Positions 1 through 11,237 of a stretch of 64,000 bases of DNA are shown in pieces. Both the position numbers and the translations under genes were made by a program. The stretch is taken from the NCBI RefSeq assembly GCF_007655135.1, contig NC_045129.1, positions 18,822,274 to 18,886,273 of the forward strand, written 5' to 3'. The stretch is from Punica granatum (taxonomy: Eukaryota > Streptophyta > Magnoliopsida > Myrtales > Lythraceae). The notes below the pieces were generated by a model. It was not told the origin of the DNA. It worked only from the letters and a program-made list of their open reading frames with translations, and made no database searches. Positions within the stretch are counted from its first letter, which is position 1, and the number at the start of each line of letters is the position of its first letter.

Positions 1-1406
1 GAAGATATTTTGAAAATGTGTGGTGGAGGCTCATTTGGCTTGCTTCTAGAGAAGAGCCATGGCTTGCGGCTTGGCTTGGCTCGGCTCGGCTTGGCTAGCT
101 CAAGGGTCCTACTTGACTAAGAGAAAAGCCGGAAGAAGCTCGAGGCTCGATTGGTCGCGCGTTCAATTTTCGTGGTTCACTTGAACGACGAATTATCAAT
201 GTGCTCGCGAATACGGTTTTAATGAGCCTAATATTGACATGTTTCTTGAAAGCAATTGCTCGGGTGACTCGGGGACTCGAAAGCCGGTTTTGCTCCGTTT
301 GGATGATCGGGGTGAAGTTGTCCGTTTCTGTCGCTTGTTCGCGCCTCTGCGTGATATACCGCTTGTGTCGGCGTGCTTTGTGCTTTGGGCAGAACGGTTT
401 ACTTGTCGGCCTCGGCTGGAGATCGATATCTAGAGGCGTCCTAGGAATCCGCAAACGGGGCTTTCTCGGTGTTTCCCGAGTGTTCTGATGTGTTTGGAGA
501 CCACTGTGATCTCCGTTTGTCAAAAACGAGTCCCGAAGGCTTGTCGGGAGGCGTTTATGACCATTAAAACGTCACTCGGGAGCTCGGTATGATTTGCTTG
601 GTCCGAGCCGAAATGATTTCCTAGCCCCTGGGGGTTGTTGGGAGTGGGTGGTGCAAAGTTCGGACGTCAACATTTCCTCGAATGAGCTCTAAGCGCAAGA
701 TTCCGCTTGAAAGGGGCCCTTCTGTTGCCGGAAAGGTACTCGGGAAACCTAAATGGATTGTGCAATGCGATTAGGGTTCATTTTCCTAGGCCTTGAGGTC
801 CTCGAGATTGGTTGGCATGGATTTCGTGCACTGACGGTTCATTAAAAGGGTCTCTGGCCATGTTTTTGTGCAAAAATGGGCCCTTTCTCCGAGTCGAGAT
901 CCACTCGGGAGACCAAGACGAACTCTGAAAGGCAATCTGAAACTTGTTCTTTGGTCCTGGTGGTCCTTAGGTGTTTGCAGGCCTGCTTCCGGGTGTCGTT
1001 TATCTGTTTGTGAATCGGGCGCCCAGGAGCCCTATCAGAAAAGGAGTCTGTGAGAGTTCGGGGGTGTCCCGGCTTAAGCAGGATGCCTCCGAAACGCGCC
1101 CGGACGTGTCATTGGTCACTTTGGCACCGAGAGGGATTTTTAGAGTCCCACATTGGGCACCTTTCGATGCTTTGGTGATTCGGTGATGAATAGTGCTATA
1201 GTGCCAGCTATTGTTGCTTCGGGGCTCGTCGTCTGTTTACTCTTCCGATTGCCCTCTCGTGCTATCCTAGTGGACCCTGCGTTTCTCTTGTTATTCATGA
1301 CTCTATGCTCTCACATTTGCCTCCGGTTTTCCGATCGTGAATAGTGTCCCGAGCTATGGTCAGAAGTCCTCTATCGGAGCCGGTGGACCAAAATGGGGTG
1401 CTGACA
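1..1406 (-). mobile_element. LTR F, partial (start of a long LTR, runs off the left edge)
   Basis: On the minus strand this begins TGTCAGCACCCC at 1406 and reads leftwards. It shares the order of blocks seen in the other LTRs here: the outer TGTCAGCACC, the tract around 1020-1140 and the GAGCC-rich stretch near 60-110. It closely resembles 63370-64000. The coding relic of element E lies immediately outside its start, so F inserted into E. If the target duplication is 5 bp it should be CCCAT (1407-1411). The other end lies outside the window, so I cannot say whether this is a solo LTR or the 5' LTR of an element. Short ORFs in it are not conserved with a coding pattern. Confidence 0.8.
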
Positions 1407-1570
1407 CCCATGTCAATCAAGAGATCAATTTCCCCATTTACTTCTCTCCTTGAGCCATCGATGGCTCGAACAGTCGTTTTGCTCGCACGGATGCGGCTCA
1501 TATCCACATTCATCTGTTTCAGTGTGGAAACAGGACAAACGTTAAAAGCGGAGCCGTTATTGATCATAAC
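1407..1570 (-). pseudogene. Retrotransposon aspartic protease fragment (relic E, distal part)
   Basis: Read on the minus strand, this continues the reading frame of the gag-protease relic at 13043-14938 once element A and one ATAAC copy are removed. It encodes a protease-like stretch with the motif NNGSAFNVCPVSTL followed by DGSRREVNGEID, typical of the pro region of plant Ty3/gypsy polyproteins. The active site in such proteins is normally Asp-(Ser/Thr/Asn)-Gly; here the first residue is Asn, which would inactivate it and fits a G-to-A change. The frame ends at 1407, where LTR F begins. The downstream reverse transcriptase and integrase are not in the window. Confidence 0.8.
1566..1570. repeat. 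Target-site duplication of element A, left copy (ATAAC)
   Basis: ATAAC directly precedes the TGTCAGCACC start of element A. The same five bases follow its other end at 13043-13047. Removing A and one copy restores an uninterrupted protease reading frame. Confidence 0.9.
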
Positions 1571-3287
1571 TGTCAGCACCCCATTTTGGCTCATCAATTC
1601 AAATGACATTATCAGTAATGATCCAAGCCGCAACTTGAGCAGAATACAAAAAAACGACTTAACAGAGCAGAAAATCACTATTCATCCTCAAGTCGGCGAA
1701 ATCGGGCAAATGACACATGGACACGATAAAAGGACTCCAAGGGTCACTAAAGGACAACAGAGTGACTAGAGAGCTCAACAACATCCAAAACCGGCATTTC
1801 CAACATACCACGTGGACATCCCCATTTTCCGATAGTTTGCTCGACTATCGGAAGATAGCCAATATTGGACTCCAAAAATCCACTCAAATGCCAAACAGAT
1901 GAAAAGTGTCCCCAAAGGCATTTTGCAAAGCATCTACTCTATACAGAACAACTTTCTGTATACAGACAACTTTTCAGTGGAAGTCCAAAAATGCCGATTT
2001 CTCGGAGAAAAGTTAATTCCAAATATCAGATGCGGCCACGCCCCACAATCATACAAAGCACGTGCAGAGCTTCAGATTGTCTTTTGGAAGCCATACAAAC
2101 ACCCTAAATGACTTCCGAGCAACAAAACGGGCATACCCTTCTTCGGAAGAGCGTAACCGGAGACTGGTCTGATGGAATTACGGCCAACGAAGTTCACACT
2201 ACATTGTCCTGAAAACTCCAGCGTACAATCGCAATTGGGCAAAACAGACAGCAAAACCCTTCACGGTTTCCCGAGTAACCTCCGAGGAGCACAAAAGGCC
2301 ATTTTCAGTGAAGATCCATATCCGGAGGTCCTCTTTGGGGAAACTTGACGCCGGATAGTTCGCAATTCCAGTGCCGCTTATCTCAACCCTCAATGTGGAA
2401 TCGTCGGAATGAATCACACAACTCATCTAGACCCCTCGAGCAGTGCTTTAAGGGTCTCAGATGCACTTTTCATATCCTTAGAGGCCCAATCTCGGCAAAC
2501 AGAGATCACAGTGATCTCCGGATCACCCAAGAAACTCAGAAAGCAATCTGAAAAATCCAGTTTCGGCCTCTTAGGACATCTCCGGCTCCATATTTTGCAT
2601 TACCGGCTTAAGGGTCAAGTGCCCACTTAATTTGACAATTTATGTCAAAATGACCGACGTGGGATGCAAATACAAGATATGCTGTCATAAGTGGGCAACC
2701 TCGCTCTGAATGCATAAAAGGAGCAAAACCGGCTTCCGAGCCTCATATAAACATTTGGCAATTTCTCACGGAAAATGCCAATCTCGGACTCTTTAAACCC
2801 GTTTCCTCGCGTATATCGATAATTCAACATTCGGTTCGAACCACGAGCCTCGAATGCGCGATCAATCGAGACCCGAGCTTTTTCCCGGTTTTTCCTCTTC
2901 GGTCGTGGGATCCACGGGCTACACAAGATGAGTCACCCTATGCTCTAGAAGCTTCTTCTTCCTCTTCAATGTAAGAAGCCAACTTGCCCTCTCTTAGCCA
3001 AAATATCTTGGAGAGGTTGAGGACAACACTCAATCAAGATTGCATGGTCCACATTCATCCTCATCTCCTTGTCATTTTCTCCATGCAACTTGTATCCTCT
3101 TAGGAAAATATCAAGCCTACAATTTGAAGACAACACTCCATCTTCATCAATGCTCATCAATGCTTATCTCTTCTTCATTAATGCAATGGAAGAGGATGAG
3201 ACTTGATATTTTCTTAATCAAACCGAAATTTGCTAAGCATGGGGGTTAAGAGCACTTGCTTTTGCTAATTGTGTCATTAGCTTTGCG

Positions 3288-3294
3288 TATAAAT
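3288..3294 (+). promoter_or_regulatory. Putative TATA box of the 5' LTR of A
   Basis: TATAAAT lies in a conserved setting (a block CATTAGCTTTG before it, GGCCCAAAAGTG after it), with the equivalent at 10723-10729 in the 3' LTR. It is the best core-promoter candidate in this LTR and would place the transcription start near 3320. No other evidence of transcription is available from sequence. Confidence 0.55.
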
Positions 3295-3644
3295 GGCCCA
3301 AAAGTGATTAAGATAATCACTTCTCCTCTTACACACTCTCTCCAACCTTTCTCCTTCAAGAAATCCTCTCAAATTCCATAGCCAAGAACACTCAAGAACC
3401 AGCAAGCTTTAACACTTCAAAACTAAGAGAGAAAAACCGATGCAAACCCGAAGAAATCTTTGAGTTTCTTAAGTCGGAAGCCGATGTTCATAATCCCGAC
3501 TTAAGTTCAAAACTTCTCAAACTCCATGGACCACATGTTTTGGACCCAAGGTGTTCATTCATGAACTTAGATTTTTGGTTTGAAGTCATTTGCTCATCAT
3601 TTCAAGTTGATTTCCTCATTTCGGGCGAAGATCGTGCTCTCGGG

Positions 3645-3890
3645 TGAACAGTGCACCCGTACCCGCACGTTCGCGCGTCCAACCGCGCACACGCGCGCAC
3701 AGCAGCGCGCCCGATCGCACAGCCGCGCGCCCCACGCGCCCGCGCACGCCAGTTGCTCGCCCTGTGCGCCCGTGCGCTTCCCGCGCGTCCAGCCGCGCGC
3801 ACAGCCGCGCGCCCGCGCACGCCCGCTGCGCGCCCCGCGCGCCCGCGCGCCTCCTGTGCACTCCAGCCGCACGCCCCGTGCACCTAGCTC
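3645..3890 (+). repeat. GC-rich, CpG-dense low-complexity segment in the A 5' LTR
   Basis: The tract is dominated by permutations of CGCGC and CGCGCC and is open in several frames on both strands, so the Arg/Ala/Pro-rich ORFs here are composition artefacts. It lies between two conserved blocks, one ending CTCGGGTGAACAGTG and one beginning CCTAGCTCCCCGAACGTG. The segment is almost absent from the 3' LTR (11090-11125) and replaced by a different C-rich sequence in LTR G (16785-17100). Confidence 0.8.
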
Positions 3891-3975
3891 CCCGAACGTG
3901 CATGCCCTTGCACCCGAGCACTCTTCCAGGCGTTCAACCGAGTCACCCGACTCTCGAACACTTCCCCGACTCTTT

Positions 3976-3998
3976 CCTCGTATCCCGAGGCTAGGTAA
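3976..3998 (+). promoter_or_regulatory. Conserved LTR hairpin followed by a splice-donor-like site
   Basis: CCTCG (3976-3980) and CGAGG (3986-3990) can pair across a five-base loop. CTAG|GTAAAT follows at once, matching a plant 5' splice-site consensus. The arrangement recurs in every LTR copy here that includes this region. It lies about 690 bp downstream of the TATA box, inside the presumed transcript leader. Confidence 0.5.
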
Positions 3999-6359
3999 AT
4001 CACTCTTGACTTAGAGGAGTTAGGGCTCTTTACATTATTTGCATGGCTATGGAGTAATATGGCGTTTTATGCATGTTTAACTTGCAAGACTTAATTTTTA
4101 TACACTTTCGTGTTATATTATGCATGTTCATCATCATATAACATGTTAGCATGTCGGGAAACGTTTGGATCGACCCTCGGAAGACCTTCCCGACCCGAAA
4201 TAAGCAAAAGAGCTCTCAGGTTTGCTTCAAGAAGAGGTGACCGAGGCTTGGCTTGCTTTCCTCGGGTTAAGATCGGCCTTCTTAGCCCGATCCAAGCTTG
4301 ATTCCTGAGTTTTCTCGTGTTTTCTTATGTGCATGAAGTCGGTATTGTTTTATCGATTCCTTAAATAAGTTGTTTGTGCATGTTTCCATGTTAGAATGCA
4401 TTAGTCAAGTCATGGCAATACCGACTTTCGTTTAATCAAGTCATTTATCATGTTTGTCGTTTAAGCATGCGAGAAATTATTCGAAACGAGACGGGGAAAC
4501 CTCGTGGAATCCCATTTGGGCCATGAGACCTCTCGGCTATCTCCAAAGAGAAGTAACCGAGAGCCTCTTAGACTCGTACGGGTGGCATGAGGATTCCTCT
4601 TCCCGTTTTGAGTCCGTTATCGGCTTTCATGTAATTTGCAATTTACATTATTGTCGCAATATCGCATGAAAATGTCTTTTCAAAACAAAGCATGCATGGA
4701 TTCGGGTATCAATGACTCATTCGGATCCATTCGGTTACGAGGGTAGTTTCGGTCATTGGACCAAATATCCTCGATCCTTACGGAACCGTCTTGGTCGTCG
4801 AGTCACGAATCGTTTTCACAATTAATGCATTCGGCGATAACCTTAAGCATTAATTCCACGAACGGGTTAATCGGGACGTTCACACGGTTAATTCATTCAA
4901 TTTAAACAACTCTGCATGAATTGGACATTAATTTGTAACTCGCGTCGACGAATTACAAAACGGTGTTAATGCCCTTTTCAAAACCCTCATACTTTCAAAT
5001 CCGTATTGTGTTGTTCTCCTTTTCCGGAAACAAATTTTCAACTAAAGGGCAAGAACATCATTTTGTGATGTGCTGACATCCTAGCTCAGTTTAAGGTGTC
5101 AGATGGGTACTCTGTATCAAAATCACAATTAACTGACTAATCATTTCACTCAACTTAACCAAATGCTAGAAAATGGTTAGGTGGAACTCTAGGTTCCAAA
5201 TCTAGAGTCAAAACACGAGTTGGGCTAATTCAGTGGAAATTCAGTGTCACAATACAGAACAACTGTAAAAGCAATCCACACACATGAGATTTGACTCTCT
5301 TTGTCAAGTTCTCAAACCAAAGCCGAATGCTAAAACATTGGCACGTGCTTGTTTGTCTAGGGTAGGATTTGCATGCCAAAATACCCCGGATCAATAAACT
5401 TGTTAAAACACGCACACTCGACAATAACAAACACCTTGTCTGTTATTAACATGTTGCGTGTTATCTTTCCGCACCTGTTTGCCATGCGGGTCGAGCCTGA
5501 TCCCTAGGCCGAATAATATTGGGGTACAACACCCTAATCATCGATCACAGGGTCCAACGCCCAATCAACACTCACATGGTCCAACGCCCTATTCAGTGAG
5601 CGCGTCCATTGAATTTCAGTTCTTCGGTCTTTTCCCTAAACTCACGGTGAGTTAGAGTGGAATAATAACCGAACGCGAGTCGACTGGAATTCGGCCATTT
5701 GTAATTTGTATTTATTGTTTTCGAGTGCATTGTAAGGATTTTATTTTGTACATTTATTCTGTAAGAATTCCAGTTGGTGAGCGAATGGTCCGAGAGTCGA
5801 ATTAATCGAATCGGTCTAATGCTTGCCCAGATACAAGTAAATCCAAGAATTCGCGATTCTGGTTCACGCAGGGATTCAACCTCCATGGTTCGATGAACTG
5901 TAACGCAAGATTGTGAACCAATTCCCCGACACGCGAGTTTACTTCTCTCTCGGCTTCTCCTCCAACATCGTTTAATTCATCAAAGTTACGGTGTCAAAAC
6001 GTGTGAGTCGAGTGCACCCTAATTCATGCGGTAAATAAAACAAAAATGCAAGCCTAGCAAACCAGAGTACCGAAAGGGCGTGCGGGATATAGGCCCGCAC
6101 GTAACGTGAACCCCCGAACACGGACTTTCCGGTTCCGCACAGACCAATGCCTTAACAACAAACTAGGTGTTCCATACCCCTAGACCTCGGGTAACTTATC
6201 CGCCCTCGACCTTCGGGTCGTAAAATGATAAGTGGCGACTCCTTCTCTCACGCGTGTCCGTCACGCGTCCCCACGGGAAGATGGACACTCCCAAGCCGCG
6301 CGATCCAAAAGCGCGCAATGCGGGCCCCGACGAGAGTCCACATTTGGGTCCGTACAGCT

Positions 6360-6377
6360 TGGCGACTCCACTGGGGA
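6360..6377 (+). promoter_or_regulatory. Primer-binding site of element A (tRNA-Arg type)
   Basis: TGGCGACTCCACTGGGGA begins three bases after the LTR end. It is complementary to an 18-nt tRNA 3' end finishing GGAGTCG-CCA, which fits plant tRNA-Arg. Primers of this type are known for Ogre/Tat Ty3/gypsy elements. The same site occurs at the matching place in B (45797-45814) and C (51236-51253). Confidence 0.78.
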
Positions 6378-7042
6378 CATACTTAGTGGGTTCAGGCTCG
6401 ATCCGTTTGCTTGCTTGCATGTTTATTTATCGCTTTCCGTACATTTACTTTTCTTGCACATTTACTTTTCTGCACTTGCATTGCATCATTCTAGTGGATT
6501 TAGGTACCACGCTTGAAATCCCACGAGCGGCAATTTAGGAATCTAGGTTAGACAGGGGTTCGAAGTAGGGGTACGGCGCGCGGTTCGACTGTCGCTTAGG
6601 CCTTGAAAAGAATCCCGCCCGATTTCAAGGAATTGATACCCTTGAGTCGGGAGCCCCCATCCCTAGTTAATTGCTATCCCGGTAGCACCTAAACCATGCA
6701 TAAACAGGGACCGTCATGCTGGACCAAAACAAACCTCATGCCGCCAACCGACCCAAAGTCTAGTCTTTGAGTCGGCCCCGTAGTTTTTCTTTTAGGAGGG
6801 CATTTTGTTGTTTTTACAAAGAGCGATGTACATTGTAACAGATACAGTTATACTTTACTTTTCTGCAATGAATGCATGTTTTCAGACAAATTAGGACATT
6901 GCATTGGTTTATTGCTTAAGTTCCCTTTTTCAAATGAACCATCTTCGTAAATTTGGGAACTTGAATCAAATCAATGCAACGGCATTAGCTTTTGAAAACT
7001 CATACATTGCCTGCATCCAATGTTTGCACAGCAACTACCATG

Positions 7043-7376
7043 TCCCGCACGACAGGCGAGTTGTGCTAACCTTCGCGGGTAGACCACCCACGGTTTTCAC
7101 CTCTCCATGGCGAGGCGTGCTATGACCAGAGGCCGTCCATCCCGGCCACCCACCCCGCACGACAGGCGAGTCGTACCAACCTTCGCGGGTAGACCACCCG
7201 CGGTCTTCACTTCTCCATAGCGAGATATGCTGTGACCAGAAGCCGAGTCCATCCCGGCCACCCACCCCGCACGATAGACGAGTCGTGCCCACTTTCGCGG
7301 GCAGGCCACTCGCGGCCTTCACCCTTCCTCTACGGCAAGACGAGCTGTGGCCCGAGGGCCGATCAACCTTCCCAGG
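7043..7376 (+). repeat. Three tandem copies of a ~111-bp unit
   Basis: Units start with CCCGCACGA at 7043, 7154 and 7266 (spacing 111 and 112 bp). They share blocks such as CTTCGCGGGTAGACCACC and ATCCCGGCCACCCAC. The corresponding place in C (about 34865-34960) and B (about 44700-44785) has a single diverged unit, so the triplication is specific to A or its lineage. Confidence 0.85.
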
Positions 7377-10300
7377 CGAAGTTAACCATCACTAACTTCT
7401 TCCTAACAAAGAATGTCACCGCGTGATCAGACGCATGTCCCTCCGAGTGACCCCGCGCATCTACCAACGATCAAGCGTGCCTCACACATGTCCAAGCATG
7501 TTCACAGCAACTCATACATGCCTGCTCAACGTATCAATGCATGTCTCTCGGTGTGCTCGCACGACACCTACCAGGCCAGTTCGCTTCTCTACACTCTTGC
7601 ATTGAAATCTTGAACAGTTCATGCTCCTTCATTGTTTTCTTTTCCCATTACAGGAAATTCTCAACAAGAAAACAACCTGAATACTGAGCGACCACAACTG
7701 AGACAACAAACGTCTCTCATCCAGCTCCTTGCTCATCTGAAATCCAAAATCGACTTGGATTCAAATTCATCTAAGCGATACTCCGAAGAGCAAGTCTAAT
7801 CCTTCAACTGCAAAGACCGGAAGTGACAGCTCCACAAACAGAGCATGACCCAACTCTCGATCGCAGGAGATACCAGCACGGTCATGCCTCCGATCAAAGA
7901 ATGGATCTCACCCGTCCTCTGTCGTCGCCGCTAACTAAGCACTGGAACAACATGCGCAGTCTTCTTTAAACTCTCTTTTGCTTTAATTTAAATGCATTCC
8001 CACAAATGGGCTCCCGACATGAATAAATCCTTCAACGGAGCATTAGGACGGTCTTTGCAACGCCCTATTAGTTCTGTTGGACCTGTTCGACTAACCTGTC
8101 CTCATGGGACCCGGCTCCTCGAGCCCTCCGTAGGACGGCTGCGCAAGCCTACTCGCAACCAGGGAAAATATGCTTATGTGACCTCAGTCACGGTCTAACC
8201 ACTCCAGAGTGGTGATGACCAGATTCTCGGAAACAAATGTCGTCTGCACGCGGCACCCCATGGGTTGCGTGCGGGACAAAAAGGGATTTTCCCATGGGAC
8301 CACCCCATATTTCTTACTACATATTCCCCCGCATAATCGCCTAATGCGTTGTCTCCTTTATCATCCTTCATAGGGGCACATTGACCACAGGCGAAGAGCA
8401 ATGCGCGAGTTCACGCTTCCCTGAGAACTTGTCTCGAACCCTTTCCTTATACTTTAACGAGGGAGGTGTCCAACGATAAGGTACCCCCTATGAAGTTGAA
8501 GACGAGGACAATCGAGCGAATCACCCAGTATTTATGCAATCGTCTTTCTTGAACATCCAGTGACTTCAGCAGCGTGCACCCTCCAAGAGGCACACGCTGT
8601 AAAGAACAACAAAAGATGATCAAAGACATCGCACAAGGCGCCTGCCACAGGCCACTTCCACAAAATGAAGACTGGGGCATCCCCGATCAACATTCACACC
8701 GGGGCAACCTCGGTTCCCTATTCACGAGGCAATTCTACATTTTCTTTCTAGTCAACAGGGGAAATTCACATGCAATGCTTGCAAGGGCAAATGACACGAA
8801 GTTCGACTTCTGAGTGCACGAGAGTCAAACTTCCAAGAAAGCCGGCCCTCACAAAATAGGGCTAGCAACATGCAACAAGTCTCCACGAGGCGAAGCACAC
8901 CAAAGCGACCTCGGCGATGCAAAGTCGAGGAGTTTCAAACAAAGACATGGGGCACAAAACAAACCCCAGCTGCAAGAAAAAAACAGAGCGAAAAGAAGCG
9001 GGAAAAACCTGCCAATGAAGACAGAGAGAAAAGACGCGAGAAAAACCCGGCAATGGACAAAACAAGATACCGCTGAGATTTAAAGCACCGGCGCCGCCAA
9101 TCCAGAGAAATCAACAAACCCCGATGTCAGCACCCCATTTTGGCTCACCTTTCCAAACGATGATATCAGCAATGATCCAAGCCACAACCTGAGCAGAATA
9201 CAGAAAACGACTTAACAGAGCAGAAAATCACTATTCATCCTCAAGTCGGCAAAATCGGGCAAATGACACATGCATATGACAGAAGGACTCCAGGGGTCAC
9301 CAAAGGGTAATAGAGTGACTAGAGAGCTCAGCAATATCCAAAACCGGCATTTTCAGTAGATCACACGGACAGTTCTATTTTCCGATAGTTCGCTCGTTCA
9401 TCGGAAGACAGCCAATATTGGACCCCAAAAATCCACTCCAATGCCAAACAGATGAAAAGTGTCCCCAAAGGCATTTTGCAAATCATCTGCTCTATACAGA
9501 ACAACTTTCTGTATACAGACAACTTTTCAGTGGAAGTCCAAAAATGCCGGTTTCTCGAAGAAAAGTTAATTCCAAATATCAGATGCGGCCATGCCCCTCA
9601 ATAATACAGAGCACGAGCAATGCTTCATATTGTCTTTTAGAAGCCATACAGACACTCTGAATGACTTCCGAATGACAAAACGGGCATACCCTTCTTCGGA
9701 AGAGCGTAACCGGAGACTGGTCTGATGGAATTACGGCAAACGAAGTTCACACTATATTGCCCTGAAAACTCCAGCGGACATTCGCAATTGGGCAAAACAG
9801 ACAGCAAAACCCTTCACGGTTTCCCGAGTAACCTCCGAGGGGCACAAAAGGCCATTTTCAGTGAAAATCCATATCCGGAGGTCCTCTTTGGGGAAACTTG
9901 ACGCCGGATGCTTACCTTACACAATGCTAGCCTTCTCAAGGCTCAATGTGGAATTGTCGGAATGAATCACACAACTCATCTAGACCCCTCGAGCAGTGCT
10001 TTAAGGGTCTCAGATGCACTTTTCATATCCTTAGAGGCCCAATCTCAGCAAACAGAGATAGCAGTAATCTCCGGATCGCCCAAGAAACTCAGAAAGCAAT
10101 CTGAGAAATCCAGTTTCGGCCTCCTAGGACATCTCCGGCTCCATATTTGTATTTACCGACTTAAGGGACAAGGGCCCACGTAATTTGACAATTTATGTCA
10201 AAATGACCGACGTGGGATGCAGATACAAGATATGCTGTCAGAAGTGGGTAACCTCGCTCTGAATGCATAAAAGGAGCAAAACCGGCTTCCAAGCCTCATA

Positions 10301-10722
10301 CAGACATTTGGCAATTTCTCACGGAAAATGCCAATCTCGGACTCATTAAATCCATTTCCTCGCGTATATCGATAATTCGACGTTCAATTCAAACCACGAA
10401 CTTCGAATGCGCGATCAATCGAGACCCGAGCTTTTTCCCGGTTTCTCCTCTTCGGTCGTGGGACCCACGGGCTACTCAAGATGAGTCACCCTTTACTCTA
10501 GAAGCTTCTTCTTCTTCTTCAATGCAAGAAGCCAACTTGCACTCTTGCTTGAAAATATCCAAGAGTTTGAAGACAACACTCAAGCCTCCATCAATGCTCA
10601 TCAATGCTCATCAATGTCTTATCTCTTCTTCATTAATGCAATGGAAGAGGATGAGGCTTGATATTTTCTAAGCATGGGGGTTAAGAGCACTTGCTTTTGC
10701 TAATTGTGTCATTAGCTTTGCC

Positions 10723-10729
10723 TATAAAT
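10723..10729 (+). promoter_or_regulatory. Putative TATA box of the A 3' LTR
   Basis: TATAAAT lies in the same block as at 3288, with CCTATAAATGG here instead of CGTATAAATGG. If active it would drive transcription towards 13042 and into the antisense strand of relic E. Confidence 0.5.
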
Positions 10730-11214
10730 GGCCCAAAAGTGATTAAGATAATCACTTCTCCTCTTACACACTCTCTCCAACCTTTCTCTTTCAAGAAATC
10801 CTCTCAAACTCCATAGCCAAGAACACTCAAGAACCAGAAAACTTCAGCACTTAGAAGGAAGAGAAAAGAAAATCGAAACGATCAAAAGAGAGCCTTGAGT
10901 TCTTAAGTCGGAAGCCGATGTTCATCATCCCGACTTAAGCTCAAAATTTCTCAAACTTCATATCCCACTCATTTTGGACCCATGGAGTTCATTGGTGAAA
11001 TTGGTTTTTCCATTTGAAGTCTTTAAATTATTGTTTCAGGTCAAATAGTGCATTTCGGGTGAAATCGCTACTCTCGGGTGAATAGTGACCCGCGCACGCC
11101 CGCGCAGCCGCCTCCCATGCACCTAGCTCCCCGAACGTGCATGTCCTTGCACTCGAGCATTCTTTCAAGCGTTCAACCGAGTCACCCGACTCTCGAACAC
11201 TTCCCCGACTCTTT

Positions 11215-11237
11215 CCTCGTATCCCGAGGTTAGGTAA
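11215..11237 (+). promoter_or_regulatory. Conserved LTR hairpin and donor-like site (A 3' LTR)
   Basis: CCTCG (11215-11219) pairs with CGAGG (11225-11229) and is followed by TTAG|GTAAAT. One base differs from the 5' LTR copy (CTAG there), and the GT is kept. Confidence 0.45.

Larger units (their letters stand above)
1571..6356 (+). repeat. 5' LTR of element A
   Basis: This 4786-bp LTR starts TGTCAGCACC and ends GTCCGTACA, three bases before the primer-binding site. In order it holds a long U3 with no convincing ORF, a TATA box (3288-3294), a GC-rich segment (about 3645-3890), a conserved hairpin with a donor-like site (3976-3996) and an AT-richer distal part. Its last 1.27 kb aligns to 11775-13042 without a gap and at roughly 99 percent by eye. 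Its first 3 kb is about 5-15 percent different from 9125-11770. Confidence 0.88.
6357..9124 (+). other. Internal region of element A, non-coding
   Basis: This stretch holds no recognisable retrotransposon protein. It aligns in reverse orientation to 42955-45817 in B and to 32460-35541 plus 50745-51256 in C. It ends at AAATCAACAAACCCCGA, directly against a TGTCAGCACC LTR start and without the polypurine tract seen in B and C. A possible 3' splice site (pyrimidine-rich tract ending CATTACAG|G, at 7653) has an equivalent in B. A short lysine-rich ORF at 8814-9083 aligns with B but loses frame in C through indels, so I do not call it a gene. Confidence 0.8.

Noticed and set aside
3580..4014. Arg/Ala/Pro-rich ORFs on both strands in the A 5' LTR
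   Set aside because: They result from a CpG-rich low-complexity tract; the tract is missing from the 3' LTR of the same element.
8814..9083. Lysine-rich 89-aa ORF in A with a similar ORF in B (43305-43060)
   Set aside because: In C (32811-32569) small indels change the frame in the middle, so conservation follows the DNA rather than the protein. No known domain.
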